A DNA stretch of 64,000 nt from Globodera rostochiensis (Eukaryota; Nematoda; Chromadorea; Rhabditida; Heteroderidae): assembly GCA_018350325.1 (NCBI GenBank), contig JAEVLN010000015.1, positions 1,861,789 through 1,925,788 of the forward strand, in the 5' to 3' direction. Of this stretch, positions 1-13,338 are shown in pieces. A model generated the notes under the pieces. It was not told the origin of the DNA. It was given only the letters and a program-made list of their open reading frames with translations, and did no database searches. Within the stretch, counting starts at the first letter, position 1; each line of letters starts with the position of its first letter. The translations under genes were made by a program, and so were the position numbers.

Positions 1-1
1 A

Positions 2-3000
2 AAACGATGGAAGGAAGACACCGGCCAATTTCAGATGTTAGAAAAGTGTTCGGCCACATTCCATGCCACCCTTCTGGACACGCTGTATTTGTTGTTCGCT
101 TATGGCAATTACAATGACTCATCGCCCGTATTGATCAACGCACAGGCAAATAAATGATCAGACAAAAAGCCATCAAAGTTTTCTTTAAAGGTTATTCGGG
201 TGGTATTCAAAAATATTCACGGCCCCAATGGACGCGAAGCATCGAAAATTCTCAAAATTGTCACAGACCAGTGGAATTCGATCGCATACAATTCTTCAAC
301 TGAAAATGAAGTCGTTTCGAAGTTTACATTCCTCCTAATCATTTAATTTTAAAGAAGAGTGTGACGGCATTACGCAAACCCGAATTTGAATTGCATTTTG
401 AGAGGATACCTTTTGCGAAGGAAGGCGGAGAAGGGGGAGTAGCCTATGAGAAAGCGTTGAAAAATAAGGTCGGCGTGAACTGCTTGGGTTTAATGTTTAT
501 TAATTTGAGTGTTGTAATATTAAAGGTACGGGACAAATTGATCCGTGTGCTTTCTGCGTCCGGACATCGAGCACGATCGCCAAAACATTCTTCGGTTTTT
601 TTTCATCTTTTGATGACTATAATCTTACGCTTTCAGATGTTGTTCTCCCAATCATCCAGCGACATTCACCAAAAAGTGCGAGAGGCAACGGCCATAACGT
701 CAACATGCCAAAGTGGTGGAGTTTTGCCAGCATCCGAGGCTGCTGGTGAAGCCGCACATCTGTCGTCTACGTGGTCCCAGCAACAACCGTTGGATGAATT
801 GATTGGAGTTGGGGTTCCTGGCGTCGGTATTGACCGTATGTCAAGTCCAAACAGTCTGATGAGCGCCGCTGTGGGAGTCACTACCAACAGCGGAGCGAAC
901 AGTGGCGGCGAACTGGCATCACTGAGGACAACCGACTCCTTCCCACGGGTGTTCAAGGAGTTCGATTTTCTTGAAGCTGAGCATGATTCTGTCTCGGAAT
1001 CCACCGAGTCCTGTTTCAATTGGATGTCGACAATGCGGACGCCGCGTTGTGGAGTATGTCGTGAGGATGGAGATGATGGTCAAGACGGAGCGAACCTTGA
1101 CGAGGATGTTCCGGATGAAGACGACTTTTACAACGACGAGGAGGAGGACGAGATGGACCAGAATATGTTTACTGCAAACAGAGTGTGCATCGGTAACTTC
1201 GGGTCGACACGTAACGGAACCGGTTCACGCCACTCAATGGGCAGCAGCAACAACAGCTGCCGAAATGGGACCGTCACGGGAGGGGAGAGGAAAGGCGGAC
1301 TGATGGGGGCAGGCGGTGTTATCAAAAAGAGGCCGCAAAGCAGAAGTAAATCATTGTCAAGTTGATCTAACAAATAGGCTTAAAGCGGCCTTTATTCAAG
1401 AAGTCCCTTCGATCCTTTCGCTCGCTCAATTCGATTGATTTTTTGAATTTTCAGCGAGCGATTCAAACGACATCTCATCGGATAGGACTCCAATCCAATC
1501 GTCACGGCACAGCGATGAAGAGGAGGAGGACGAAGATTATGAGGCAGAAGACGGAAGTATGCCGTCGTGTCCTCTGTCGGAGAATGAAGAAAGTGTTGAG
1601 GAAGGAGCAAACAATTTGTCGTCCCACAATAAAAGAGACGGAAGAACGATCAGTAGAATCGACGCTTCCGAACATTTGGGACAAGAAAACGCTTTGCCAA
1701 TTTCCCCAACTAACATGACCACAGCGTTCGCGCGTTCGCCGTCGACTGCGACGAGTAACACCCATCGACATAATCGCCAATTCCACCAACTGCAGAAACG
1801 ACATAAAAAGACGAACCCTTCCACTCTTCAACACCTTCGATCTCACAAGAGCACATCTGCCGCCGATTCCACCACCTCAGCCGCCTCTTTGTACCAGCGA
1901 CACAATCCGTTGGAACGGAACAATGCGGAGACATGCTCATCTTCTGCGCTAAACTTCCGCACAATTTCGCTCAGTACACCTGAACGGATGAGCACTGCTG
2001 CTGGTTGTTCTACTCTTCTCCTTCAACAACGTCTTCATTCAGCTGCTGATGTACAACAACATCGCCATGAGTTTGTTGAACAAACTGTTTCTTTTGAAGT
2101 TGATGAAAGTGGCAGCGACATGGTCATGACACCGTTAGAATGCAGCCATCACATTTCCGGATCGGTCGGTAATGGAAAACGTTTGAATCAAAATATAGAC
2201 AACAATAGTAAATTAACATGCCAATGATTTCCAATTTTAGGTTGAGCAGATCTGGAATACGTTGGTGACCACTCTCGGGAATGATCAAGAAGGCAAAATC
2301 ACTTCTTCGCTGATGCTATTGTTTACACAGCTTCTTCGGGTTGGATATTTATGGGTTTACCCCCCCCCTCCCAGTGATCACAGATTCTAATGAATGTTAA
2401 GTCCACCCCCCCCCCCCCCCCTCCTCAAGGAGTTCAGCCGTTGCTTCATTTATTTTTCCCCTTGCAGGAAAGCGTTGTGCATCTTTCGAGCATTTTCCGC
2501 GACGCTTTCCATTTGCTGACCTCGGAAACGTCGCTTCTCCGAATGCCCAGCAAGGGCGGCATTTCAACTCAACTGTCCCACTCGCTGAACGTCGTTTTGA
2601 GGCTGGCGGACTGTCCCTTCCTTTTTGCGACTCCTTCCTTTGTAATTGCTCATTTGATTCAAAAGCACCTTTTTAAATAGATTCGTTTCTTTTTAAAATA
2701 GATTCGTTCGTCGAACCTTTTGATTTGTCTGAAGTTAGCGCTCTTCGAAATCCGCGAGCATTTTGGTTCTTTGTTTTTAGTTTTTGCATTAAATGAATGT
2801 TTTGTTTAGACACTTACGCCGAGAGACGTTCCCAAGCGATTCGGGTCAGTTTTGGGGTTAAATAGTCAAATGAAATCAGTCCGTTTGAATGTCATTTTAC
2901 GCAACAAAAGCATTTCTTGCGAATTGGGTTTATCATTTTTTATTTGGCGCTTGTTTTGTAGTAGCGCAAAGAAATATTTCAAAAAATAAGATTAGCATCT

Positions 3001-5167
3001 CGTTTAATTGTGCTTTTCTCGCCCTCCTCCGACATGCCACTTTCACCCCCCCCCCCAAACCATTCATTCTCTTTAATTTCTTTTGCGTTTCTCATCAATT
3101 CCCCCCCCCCCCCCTCCCCCTCTCGCCTTCCAACCAATCCATTTGTCTTGTCCCTTTAGTGTACTGCTCAAATTTCATTGCTCATCAGTTTTCCCAAAGG
3201 GACTCCAACACATGGCAAATGGCCATGGACAAAACATTAAAAGAGAGGGCGGATTTGTGCGTCATTAATTTTAGGCTCTGAACTCGGTCAAGTCGTCGTT
3301 GAAGCTGATGATAATTAGTAACAACGGAAGTGCTGCTGCTGTGGAGGGCAACCGCACCAATTCGGTGGTGTATAACCAGCAATTTGACTATTGCAGTCAA
3401 CAGGTCAGCGCGAACATTGGGGGAATTGGGAAGTGCCGGGCCGTCCAATCAATCCGTCCATTCCCTTCAGACTGTCCTGCTCTGCAAATCCCTCCATCGG
3501 CTGTCCTTCCAGCTTTTGCTAATGCTGGAGAAGTTGCTCGAAATGGTCCAATTTGTACTCCAATCAACCAATTCGCAGGTTGGCGCCTGCCTTTCGATCA
3601 CTTGGGACTGTTTCCTTTTCCCTTTGAGGATTATGACATGACTCCGGCCGTCATTTCGTTGCAACGGGATTTGCTTACTCACCAGGCAGCGTTTGCACTG
3701 GACGAACTTTGCTCGGCCGACGGCTCGGCGCTGTCCCAGTCCCATTCGGCCGACAGTACAATTCGGTCGCTGAGCAGTCTTTGTGCTGGCGTTGGTGGGG
3801 CTTTTGCAGATTTGCGCCAGTCGCGCGATACGCTGGTGCTGCACATCACCAACAAGCAGTTCAAGAACGCGTTTAACAAACTAACGGCTTTGAGGTGTGG
3901 TGAATAATATTAATATTCTCCCATAATTTAAGGCCCAATTTATCCTTTTCCAATTGCTTCCATTCTTTACCCCTTTTCGCTTTATTATTCTTCCTAAAAA
4001 TAACGATCGCTTTATCCGCCCACTCGCCATTAATTCCCCCTTTTCCCTCCCCCTTTTATTCTCTTTGTCGGCGTGTCGGCTGCCAGAATTTGTCGTAACC
4101 ATTCACTCCGAACCACCGCAATTTATTTTTTTTGGGTCGTCAGCTTGCCACAAGTTGATCATTCACCGAAAGTTGTAAAAAGGGTCATTTCATTGCTAAC
4201 AATAACAACCAATTTAATCTGCTCCCTCAATTCCTTTCGTTCGTTTCCTTAATTTATTGCCAGAAAACGATGGCCGGGGTGACCTTTGTCCACAAAACAT
4301 TTCCAACGAGGACGGCAGTACTTTTGGCGGGCGGGAGGGGGCGGCAGTCACTAGCTTTGGCAAAAACAAAGTCCCCGCCAGAAGCATTGCTAAAAAATAT
4401 ATCTTTTGTGTCAAAACGACAGTTTCCATCGTTTTGTTTATTGCTTCCGTTTCCCGTCTTCCTTTCCATTCCGCCCACTTACAAATGTACAAAACCTTCC
4501 AGAGACCTCTTCCACCTGTGGGGAAGATGGCTCGAATTTCCTTGTCAACCCAACCGACCGACCATCTCCCCCCCCCCCCTACCCCCCCCCCCGTTCCCTC
4601 TGCCGGCAATGTCCCCTTTCAGAAAAGCCTCTCATTCATTCATCGCTTAGGCGACAATTTTCAGGTCTCATTACTGTAACAGCGCTAGTGGCCAATTCGG
4701 TTGCTGCGAGCAAACGAATGTCGATGTGCTCCTTCTGCACTTTTGCCGAAGTCATCTTTCTCTGAGAATGTGGGCATTGGTCGGTCCGCTAGAACAGGTA
4801 GACGAACGGCCGAACGGCTTGCTTAGGCGGGGGAGGGGAGGGTTTCTCGCGATGATTCATTAAAAGAAATTCGCCCTTTGAGTAACAATTCCTCAAAGCT
4901 TTCATTGTTCATTTTACAGCTCCGCTGCTGGTGCACTCAGTTCAAGGAAGCTAATGTGCGTACTTCCATTTGTGCCATCTCCCACGGCACGAGCTCATCC
5001 TTTTTCTAACATTTCAGGTCCAATTGGGGATTTTGGTCAGGAATATAATGCTGGCCGAACAGTCGACGACAAATGACGGTCGGCAGCAACAATTGATGAT
5101 GGAACAGAACGCCGAAGAGGACGGAGGAGGCAGGAAAAAGTCAAGTACTGACCAAAACATTTATTGA
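2..5167 (+). CDS. sax-2: Furry (FRY/SAX-2) protein, C-terminal part, 5' end outside window
   Basis: Furry proteins are very large scaffolds that work with NDR/LATS kinases (SAX-1 in worms) in neurite and cell-shape control. Only the last roughly 900 residues lie here. The family pattern is followed in order: a REASKILKIV block (about 191-310), an ELHFERIPF block (about 385), KLIRVLSASG (about 535), the hallmark FKEFDFLEAE...NW segment (about 952-1025), a long acidic and Ser-rich linker (1453-2227), then helical C-terminal exons around 2241-2340, 2468-2640, 3469-3576, 3651-3893, 4666-4797 and 4919-5167. FQLLLMLEKLLEMV and ITNKQFKNAFNKLTALR match the conserved C-terminal helices. One intron (469-525) is in frame and stop-free; another (146-190) has a GC donor. 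Transcription converges with the T-box gene. Exon ends between 2640 and 4919 are approximate. The family call is strong. Confidence 0.82.
146..190 (+). other. GC-AG intron in Furry gene
   Basis: The first exon ends in CAG at 145 and is followed by GCAAAT; no GT lies nearby and the frame meets a stop at 155-157. The acceptor is TTTAAAG at 184-190. Both sides are in phase 0, and the joined protein keeps the Furry pattern. Confidence 0.6.
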
Positions 5168-5599
5168 TGATGTTAAACGATGAATTTTAATTATTTGATT
5201 TTTTATTTTTATGCCTGGTCATTTTGTATCTTGGACGGCAAATTACCCAAAAATGTTCAAAATTCAGTTTCGTGGTAACTTAATTTATTTGACGTGAGAG
5301 CTCCGAGGGAATGAATTATGAATTTGTTGTGATTGTACTCTATTCAAACAAAGTGAAAGTGAAAACATAAAAGTGGTAAGCAGTAGTGGAATGTTAAATG
5401 GGAAATAATCATTTCTATTTGGCGTGGGGGGGGGGACACCCGTGGACAAACATAATGCTAGAAGGGGTGATGAACATGAACATTTTGGGACAGATTTGGT
5501 TGTGTTCCATTTTGTCTAAAATTAGAGGACCGGAGTTGCGAGACGGGCGGGGGGGGCAAACGTTAAAGCGAATTGATCGAAGAGGGGGGGGGGCTCCCA
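5168..5599. other. Convergent 3' intergenic spacer
   Basis: AT-rich in its first half with several poly-G runs in the second half. It separates the Furry stop from the T-box stop on the other strand. I see no gene here. Confidence 0.6.
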
Positions 5600-8500
5600 T
5601 TATGAAGCGTCTTCCTCCCCCCTCCCCAGCAAGGAGTTCACGTCGAACTGGGCCTTCCGCTTCGTTCCCTTTGTCTTCTCTTCTGTCTTTGCCTCTCCCT
5701 CCTCTTTTTTGCCTTTCAATAGCGTCTGCGCCTGCAACTGTTGCCGTTGTTGTTGTTGATAGTGTTGCTGGAGAAGCAGAAATTGGTGCATGGCGAAAAG
5801 GGACGGATGGGGCGGAAGCGGCGGTTGGGGGTGGGCGGAAAGGAGCGAAGGGACGGAAGGGAGGAACGCTGCTGCACTGGGCACAGGAGGAGGAGGAATA
5901 ACAAAGTCTGACGGGTTGGAGGTGTTGTTGTTGGGTGGTAGGAGATGGGGAAGGGGATGAAGCGGGGCGGCGGGGAATATCATCGACGGATGGTGGAAGA
6001 GACGTGGGAGAGGCGGAGGAGCGGCAGAAGCAAGAGGATGGGGGAGTCCGGAGGAAGACGGATGAGCAAATGGATGATGCTGTTGATGGGCAGGCTGCAG
6101 AGGGGGAGGGCCGACTCCGTTCTGCGGCGGCTGTGGAGGACGAACATGAGCATGACGAGCTCGTTCAGAGTCGTTGTTGACCTGCTGTTCATTTGATGTA
6201 AGTCCACCGACCTTCTTCCCCAACTCACATTGCTCATCTTCCGTCTTTCTTCCGCTCCGTTACGGCTTGCCACCGCCGGGGACAACGATGCGGAGGAGGA
6301 GGACTGTTCGCTTTTGGGCCGTTTCGCTCTGCTCGGGCCGCCGGATCCGCCGCCCTCCGTCTCGCTGTCCTCACTTTCCTCCAAATCGCCCTCAAAAATG
6401 GCACGTGCCACGGACGCACTGTTGGACGGGTGGGAATGGTGCAGGGAGTGATGGTGGTGGTGGGAGGTCAGCTGCCGCTTCTTTTCGCGCTTGCCGGCCC
6501 CGCTGTCCCGGAAGCCTTTGGCGAACGGATTGTGGTCAATTTTCATGTCGGTGACCTGTGAATTGGCATTGTTTACAACAAATCTTCCACTCAAAATCCC
6601 CAAACAGCACCCGCCCCCAATTCGAGTGATTTTCGTCTTTGGATTAAGAGGGATTTTCTCGCCAGTCATCGCCCCCCCCCCCGCCATTAAAGAGGCCCTC
6701 GGGGGATTTTCTTCGCCTTCAAATGGTGAAATTAAATTTTTGGATGGGAAGACAACACACAATTTGCCCCCCCCCCCCCCCACAATTCGGCGGATTATTC
6801 CCCGGAGACCAATCTTCGCCGCTGCCTCTTCCATTCACTCCCCCCCCCCCCTCCATTCATCGTCAGTCTCTTCCGCCGACTCCCTCCCCCCCCCCGTACA
6901 GTAAAGTGAGAATTTCTGTCCCCCTCCCTCGCTCAATTCATTTGGCACATTCGTCCCCTCCCCCACTGCCACCCGTCCGGGCTGACTTTGACTTTTCCGT
7001 TCACCCGCCTAAGCATTCAAAGCAGCGGAAAAGCCGCGAGGGCCAAAATGGCGGCAAAGTGGAGACAAAGGGACCGACAGTGAAAGGGACACGCAAAGGG
7101 TGAGAGGGGGGGGGGCGAAGGGGGGGGGGGGGAGAAGAGCGTGAATTTGGAATGAATGGAGGACGAAGAAGAGGGGGGGGGGGGGGAGGGGAGGGGGATA
7201 CGGTAGGACAGGAAGAGGGTGATAAAAGGGACGGGGATGGCCAGTGGGGCGGAAGAAAGGGATTTGGCATGGATGGATGAAAATGTTTCCGGAGGGGATG
7301 AGGAAAGGCGAGGTGGTGGCACTGGCCCGACGGAATATTGAGGAAGGGCGGAAAAGGTCAATTCACTACTCACCCCCTCCCCCTTTCTCTCCTCCCCTTT
7401 TTCCGTTTCGGGTTCCCCCCCCTCCCCCCCCCCCTCCCCCCTTCTCCCCCTCCTTCCCCCCCTCTTCTCCCCCCCTCTTCCCCCCCCCCTTCCTGCTTTA
7501 TCTCCTTCCCCCCCCCCTTCCTGCTTCATCTTCTTCTTCTTTTCTTCCCCGCCCCACTTGCCAGATTGTTCTGATAGGCGGTCACTGCGATGAACTGCGT
7601 CTCGCGGAAGATTACCGTTGTCCAATTGGCCACCTTCAGCGAATGGATGTCGTTGGAGCGTACGATGTGAATGCGAGGCTGATACTTGTGCATGGAGTTC
7701 AGCACCGTCTGAAGGGGGAATTGCTATTTATGTTGTTCTCCCAACTCCATTCATTCATTCCCTCTTTCTTCTCTTCCCCCCCCCCCTTAATCCGTTTCCT
7801 CAATCACCCCCCCCCCTCCCCTCAACTTCTGGCCATCCATCTTCCTGACAGGCGTAATGATTTGTTTCTAATTCGATTCGACAAGTTGTCCAGGGGGGAG
7901 AGAGGCGAAAGACATTTTACAACAACGCCATCCATTCACCACACTCTGGAGGGATGGGGGGGGGGGGATAAAGAGAGAAGAGGAGGCGATGAAATGAGAA
8001 AACGACCCCATCGGGCGAGGAAGTGATCAATCATCCCCCGAGGGGACAAGCACTCTCCAGGACTAATCGCAGTGACAACAACAGCATAAGCCGCTAAGTT
8101 TGGGGCCAAGCCGATGGATTGGGACTGAATGCCAACAAATTCCGCAATTCCCACCGCCGTTTCATTTCACCACTTTGGCTACAAATGGAAGGCCGGGCCG
8201 GGCTCCCTTTCCGTCGTACTTTTATTGCAACAAATCCAACGTCAGCTCCACTCAAATTCCTCCCCCCCCCGTCCATTCATTTGCTGATGTCGACGACGAT
8301 GCTCATCAAGAGGACAGAACGAGCAAGCAAGCAGTAGTCACCCCCCCCCCCTCCGGCCATTGCAGCCACCGCCACCGGTGCAAACACAAACAATACGCCG
8401 GAGGGGGGGGGGGGGGGGGGTGAGATAAGCAGGTGGGGAATGGTCGTGCGACGTTGGCGCCCTTCCGAAAAGTCTTATCATCACTCCGAGAAGCGAAAGA

Positions 8501-11150
8501 GCGCCCACAAACTTAGAAACCGCCGAAGGGGGGGGGGGAGCTGAGTGTTAAGGAAGAGAAGACTTTTGTTTTGCATCTCTTCGCAAGTGAAGGCGAAGGG
8601 TGGGGAAGTGAAGGAAAGGTACAACCGACGCCCCCGGGGCTCCCCTCCCCCCGGGGCCCACATTTCTTGAGAGCGCGGGAGGTCCCCCCCTCTTCTCGAC
8701 CTCCGTTGTTTCAACGGCCGATGAGATGGAGTGGGGGGGGGATTAGTCGCTTGAGAGGGCGGCAAAAGGACAGCTAAAGGGGTGGTTGATGAAAGGGAAG
8801 GGCACATCAGAAGCAAAGAGGGGAAGGAGGGGTGGAGTAAAGGTGGGGGTGGGGGGGGGAGGCCGAAGGGGGCGCAAAAATATTTGTCAGTGTTGGGAAA
8901 TGGCCATTTTTGGTGGAAGGCACGGGCCATTTCCCCTCAAAAAATGTGCGTTTTGAATGTCGTGTTAAGAAAGGTAATGCGAAAGAGGGGGGGGGGATGA
9001 TGGCACAGCTGGCAACACATCCGTCTGATGAAGGAAGGGCATGGGAGTAGCGATGGATGCCATCGGATGGGAGGGCACTGTTCTCGCCCGACCATTCCAC
9101 GGATGGTGCCCCCCCCCCAATTGCAATTTCAGTTACCCCCCCCCCTCCCCCCCCCCCCCACCGTCTCGTCATCCCTCTGTCACCGGCATCGACAACGACA
9201 CACACTCAATCAAAACAGTTGGCAAACAGCAGCAGCAGGGGAAGGGGCCCATCCCTTCTTCGTCCCCCTCCCCATCCTCTCACCCCCACCCCCACCCTCA
9301 TCCCCGATCCCGAGAGAATTCACCCCGGAGAGGCGACAGGGCAAACACTCCCCCCACCTCCCCCCCCCCCTCGGGGGAAGAGACTGTGACGAGTGTGGAA
9401 GGGATGTGGGGGTCCTTCATCCCCCCCCCTTCTATCGTCCCATCGCTTCTTGATCCTCCACAAATCGACGGTTGGGAATTTATGGGGAATGGTGGCCATA
9501 TCGCATTACCGTACAAACACTTGTCGGGATAAGATTATCTTGACGGTAGGAAAGGGGACGAAAGGGGAGGGGAGGGAGTGCCCACAGCGAATATTGGAAA
9601 GGGCAAAAGGTGTGTCCATCGGAGTTTATGCTTCCCCCCCCCTCAACACTTACAAATTCGTTGCGGTTCGTCATGTTGTTGGTGACTTTGATTCTGTTGA
9701 AGTTTGCTCCTTTGCTCATCCAATGCTCGCCGGTTGCCGGCGAGTCCGGATGGATGTGAAGCGGCTTTGGGCCCTCCGGGTCTGCCTTCCCTGCCACTGT
9801 CCAGCGCGAGTTGTGGAACTTCCACCGGCTCGGGTCGCACGGGGCGATGTCCTGGGGGGGGGGGGACATCGAATGACACAAAACGGGAAAATGTGAAACT
9901 GTTGGTTGGTCTGCTCTCACCAGGATCACGTAGTAATTGGCTTTCTTGTTCAGTCCGCTAAGATTGGCCTTTATTGCGGGGAAAATTCGCCTGAATTTAT
10001 GCACAACCGAATTAATGGCTTTGGATTATCTGTTGGAAGGCCATCCCCTCGGGGGACGCGCGTGGGAAAATGGAGGGAATTTTGATAAAATCTGCTGGGG
10101 TTGGGAAACATCGTTCTTCGCCAATTGGCCTCTTCCCTCAAGCAATTCTCCCCGTCCCCGCCCCTCATCCCCGTCCCCGACTCCCCGTATCCAAAATTCC
10201 CAATCAGGTCATCGTGCAATGGGGCGGAAGAGAATTCCAGCACCCAATCCAAATCAATTCCCGAAACGAACACTGCCTGGGGGCTGTGAGTTCGGGAAGG
10301 CTAATCCAATTAGATTCAACGCCCCAGGGGACGTCGCAAAGAAACATTCGTTCCCGAGGTGTTCGGTCTCGAATTTCCCTGCCCCCCCCCCGCCAATTTC
10401 GCCCTGACGACATACCGTCCGCTCTTCGTGATGATCATTTCGTTGACAAGCCGGTGAAAGCGTTCCCACAGGTCACGCTCTTCCAAGTCCACCTTCGGCT
10501 CGTCAGTTATTCCGTCGTCCACCAAACAAAGCCGAAAGGGCGGATTTTGCAGGGCGGCCATCGGGTTTTGGGAGGCGTGAAGAGCGGCACCCAAATCAAA
10601 GGGGCCCGGCGGGGGATGCCGGAGGGGGAGGGGCGGAAGGACACCTAAACCAAAGGGAAAGGGTTAAATGAGCGGAATTTCCTGGCCATTTGGGGGGGGG
10701 GCATTGGCGCGACTGACCGGAGGAGGGCACGAAATTGCCCGGGGGCAACGAAGAGGAAGAAGAAGCGGCCCCGAAAAGGGGCCCGAACAGGTCTGGACGG
10801 AGGCCGGAGAAGGCGGCCATTTGGGCAAGAAATGCGGACGGGCACGGGGCGGAGGAGGACGGACGAAGAGGACACAACGAGGCGGAGGAGTTTGCTGATG
10901 ATGAGGAAGAAGAAGAGGAGGAACCGGATGCTGCGCAAGTTGTCGGAGGGTCGAACGGTGGATGAGTTGCTGGCGCCGTTGCAGACGTTGACGCCCCATT
11001 GTTCAGTCTCTGCTCGTCCTTCACCGGTAAATGGCAAAGATTGGAAGGGGAAGAGCCCTCCAGCAGCCGGGGGTCGTTGGCCATTTGTCGGAATGTGCTG
11101 GAGAGCGGAAGGAACTTTCTAAACGGGGCAAGCAAAAGAGGTGAGTCCAT
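5600..11150 (-). CDS. tbx-2: T-box transcription factor, TBX2/TBX3 class
   Basis: Seven exons give a protein of about 662 residues: 11150-10718, 10644-10416, 9990-9921, 9851-9654, 7708-7562, 6555-6229 and 6184-5600. All phases agree. The T-box runs from [13 protein letters not shown] (exon 2) through [76 protein letters not shown] and [18 protein letters not shown] [17 protein letters not shown] contacts of the fold are therefore present. The N-terminus is Ser/Pro-rich; the C-terminus has a His-rich stretch, an acidic stretch, Pro-rich regions and a Gln-rich run ([12 protein letters not shown]), as expected for a nuclear regulator. The KREKKRQL that follows the T-box fits the TBX2 subfamily. 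The chosen ATG (11148-11150) is the first that leads into exon 1; an upstream non-coding exon cannot be excluded. Confidence 0.9.
6556..7561 (-). other. GC-AG intron inside the T-box
   Basis: On the minus strand exon 5 ends CTG and the intron begins GCAAGT (7561-7556), a full GC-donor consensus. Joining to the acceptor at 6557-6556 gives AYQNNLVTDMKID, the same spacing as the family AYQNDKITQLKID. No GT donor gives that spacing. Confidence 0.85.
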
Positions 11151-13338
11151 TGACACCTTAGGGGATGGGGGCGAGGGGGGGGGGGACGGGGGGGGGGAGG
11201 GGCGAAGGAAGAATGAATGATTAAGATGAGAGTAAATGGAGGGGAGGCACCCACACGCCCCCGGGGGTGGGAAGATAATAGTGTGATGGTGTGGAAGATG
11301 GAGGCGACGATTGGCCCGTCGCCCCTTCGGCGGCGGTTGGGGAGGGGGCGGGGCGTCAAGGGGAAAAGAGGGAGAGAGAGAGCGGGAGAGAAAGATAAGG
11401 GGAAAGGAAGAGGGGCGGACGGAAAGGAGGGGAAGGGGAGACAGAGACAACTTCTCTCGCACGTGCCAGGCAGTCAATCTGCTTATGTGTTGCAGTTGGC
11501 GCGTAGCTTGACACGCCCCGAGGGGAAGACAAGCGTCAGAGACAGCGGCCCAACGAAGGGAGACAGACAGCGGGGAGCAATGAGAGAGTACGCAATCCAA
11601 TTAACAGAGACAAGAGACAGCCAGAGAAAACAGAGACAAGAGAGAGCCAGAGAGAACAGAGAGAGAGAGAGAGAGTACGAGCCTTCGTCCTTCGCAATTT
11701 TCTCAGCAAATTTCGGGGCGGAGTTTGACGCCTGCGGGAGCAGATGCGAGCAGTCCTACCACTCGTCGCCTTCGTTGGTCCCCGGAGGGGGGATGAAGAG
11801 AAAAGACACGCAGGGGGTGAGGGGGAGCTGAGGGGGGGGGGGGAGTGGTGGGATCGTACCCCCCCCCCCCGGCCCCTCCCACCTCTGTGCCCCTTTCATC
11901 AAGCCGCCCGACGGCTGAGAGATTTATGTGGGGCGCAACCGGAGCATCCCCCAGGGGAGACGATTGTTGGCATCACGGGAGACAATAATAATTCCATTGT
12001 CGGGTTCGCCCATTTCATCCTCGCCAAGCCAACCATCCCCCCCCCCTCTCTCCCCCCTCCCCCCCTTTCTCCGCCCCCCCTCCCCCTCTTTCTCTCATCT
12101 TTCCCGTCATTTTCATGCGATCGTAAAGCGCGACAGACAATCGCCGTAGGATTACGGCAGGACGCAGAGGATGATGGCCAATTTAATGTGAGTAAGGCGC
12201 GGGGTCGGTCGGTCGATGATGTTATCCGCTCAACCGAACGACGAAGACGCCTGATACGGGCCCTTTGTTTTCGAGTAATTCGGTTGGTGGTGGCACTTGT
12301 GCCGTCGTTCTTCATGGCCTTCAGCAATGCGTGCCGTGCCGCCCCTTTTCGTTCGTGTCCCTTTCGTCTCTCACTTTAATTTTGCCCTTGGCCAACAATC
12401 CCTCTCAGAGGAAGAAGAAAGTGCCGAAGAGTTTGGGGGGGGGGGGAAGCAACTGATCGGAAATCGGAAGCCCCACAGCGCAAAGCAGATTATGCGGAGG
12501 AGGGACACTTCGGCCGAACAATCGCCTTATTCGGTGGCTCCGACGGCGCATTTGGAAGCTCCGATGAAAGCGCTCTTTCATCCGATGGGCAAACAGTCGG
12601 GGGAAAGAGTCATTAGACCCTTCCCCACCACTCCCGTCGAGCAAATTTTGTAAGAAGACAAAATGAGTAAAAGTGGACGGAGAGGGAAAATATGCATCAG
12701 TCAGTGGCCATTCGAGAATTCAAAGTCGTTTTGAATGCACAAAACTTTCAATTTTATTCAAAAAAAACGCATAAAAACATTTGATGACGCCGGGGGGGGG
12801 GGCAACTGTCGTGTAAAGAACGCCTTCGCTTCGATCGGCGGATATTCCCTAAAATGTCCCCGCCCTTTGGTCCTCAACGCACATATTAATTTTCCTCCCT
12901 TTAAGCGGCTCCATCCAAAAAACCCCCCAGCCAAATTCGCCGCTCGCTGTGTTTCGGAAAGGGGAGAACATTTGTCATTTCTGCGGGAGGGAAAGATCAG
13001 AGAAATCATTCATCAATTCTCTTGGCCAAAGGGTTGTCTCCCCCCCCCCCCCCCTCCCCTCTCCCGACTTGTCCGATCGGTCAACGACAGAACATTACAA
13101 CCGCTGATGGGCAGAGGGGTCGAAAGGGCGGGGGGGGGGGAAGGGATTAATGAGTGATGGGGGTGGTGGAGTGGTGTGGTGGGCGGTATGGATGGGTGGT
13201 AGAGCAAAACAACATAAATCCAGGGGAGGGGAGGGGGGGGGTCATAATGGTGGACGGACGGAGGGGGGAGGATGTTCGGGTGTTTGATGCAAAAGTGGCG
13301 GGAGGGGAGGGGGGGGGGGCACTCTGATCAGAAGGAAT
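11151..13338. other. Low-complexity region upstream of tbx-2
   Basis: This stretch holds poly-G/poly-C runs and a GA-rich purine tract (about 11360-11680) 200-500 bp upstream of the tbx-2 start. Long open frames occur on both strands, but their translations are repetitive Pro/Arg/Glu-rich sequence with no recognisable domain and I treat them as non-coding. The region probably contains the tbx-2 promoter (inference). Confidence 0.5.

Noticed and set aside
5398..9900. Many long Pro/Arg/Gly-rich open frames opposite tbx-2
   Set aside because: They overlap tbx-2 exons and introns, are driven by poly-C/G runs, and resemble no protein.
10596..11600. A 334-codon minus-strand frame starting upstream at 11600 as the tbx-2 N-terminus
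   Set aside because: Sequence before 11150 is low-complexity and opposite the purine tract. The phase-consistent donor at 10717 ends the exon before this frame's stop.
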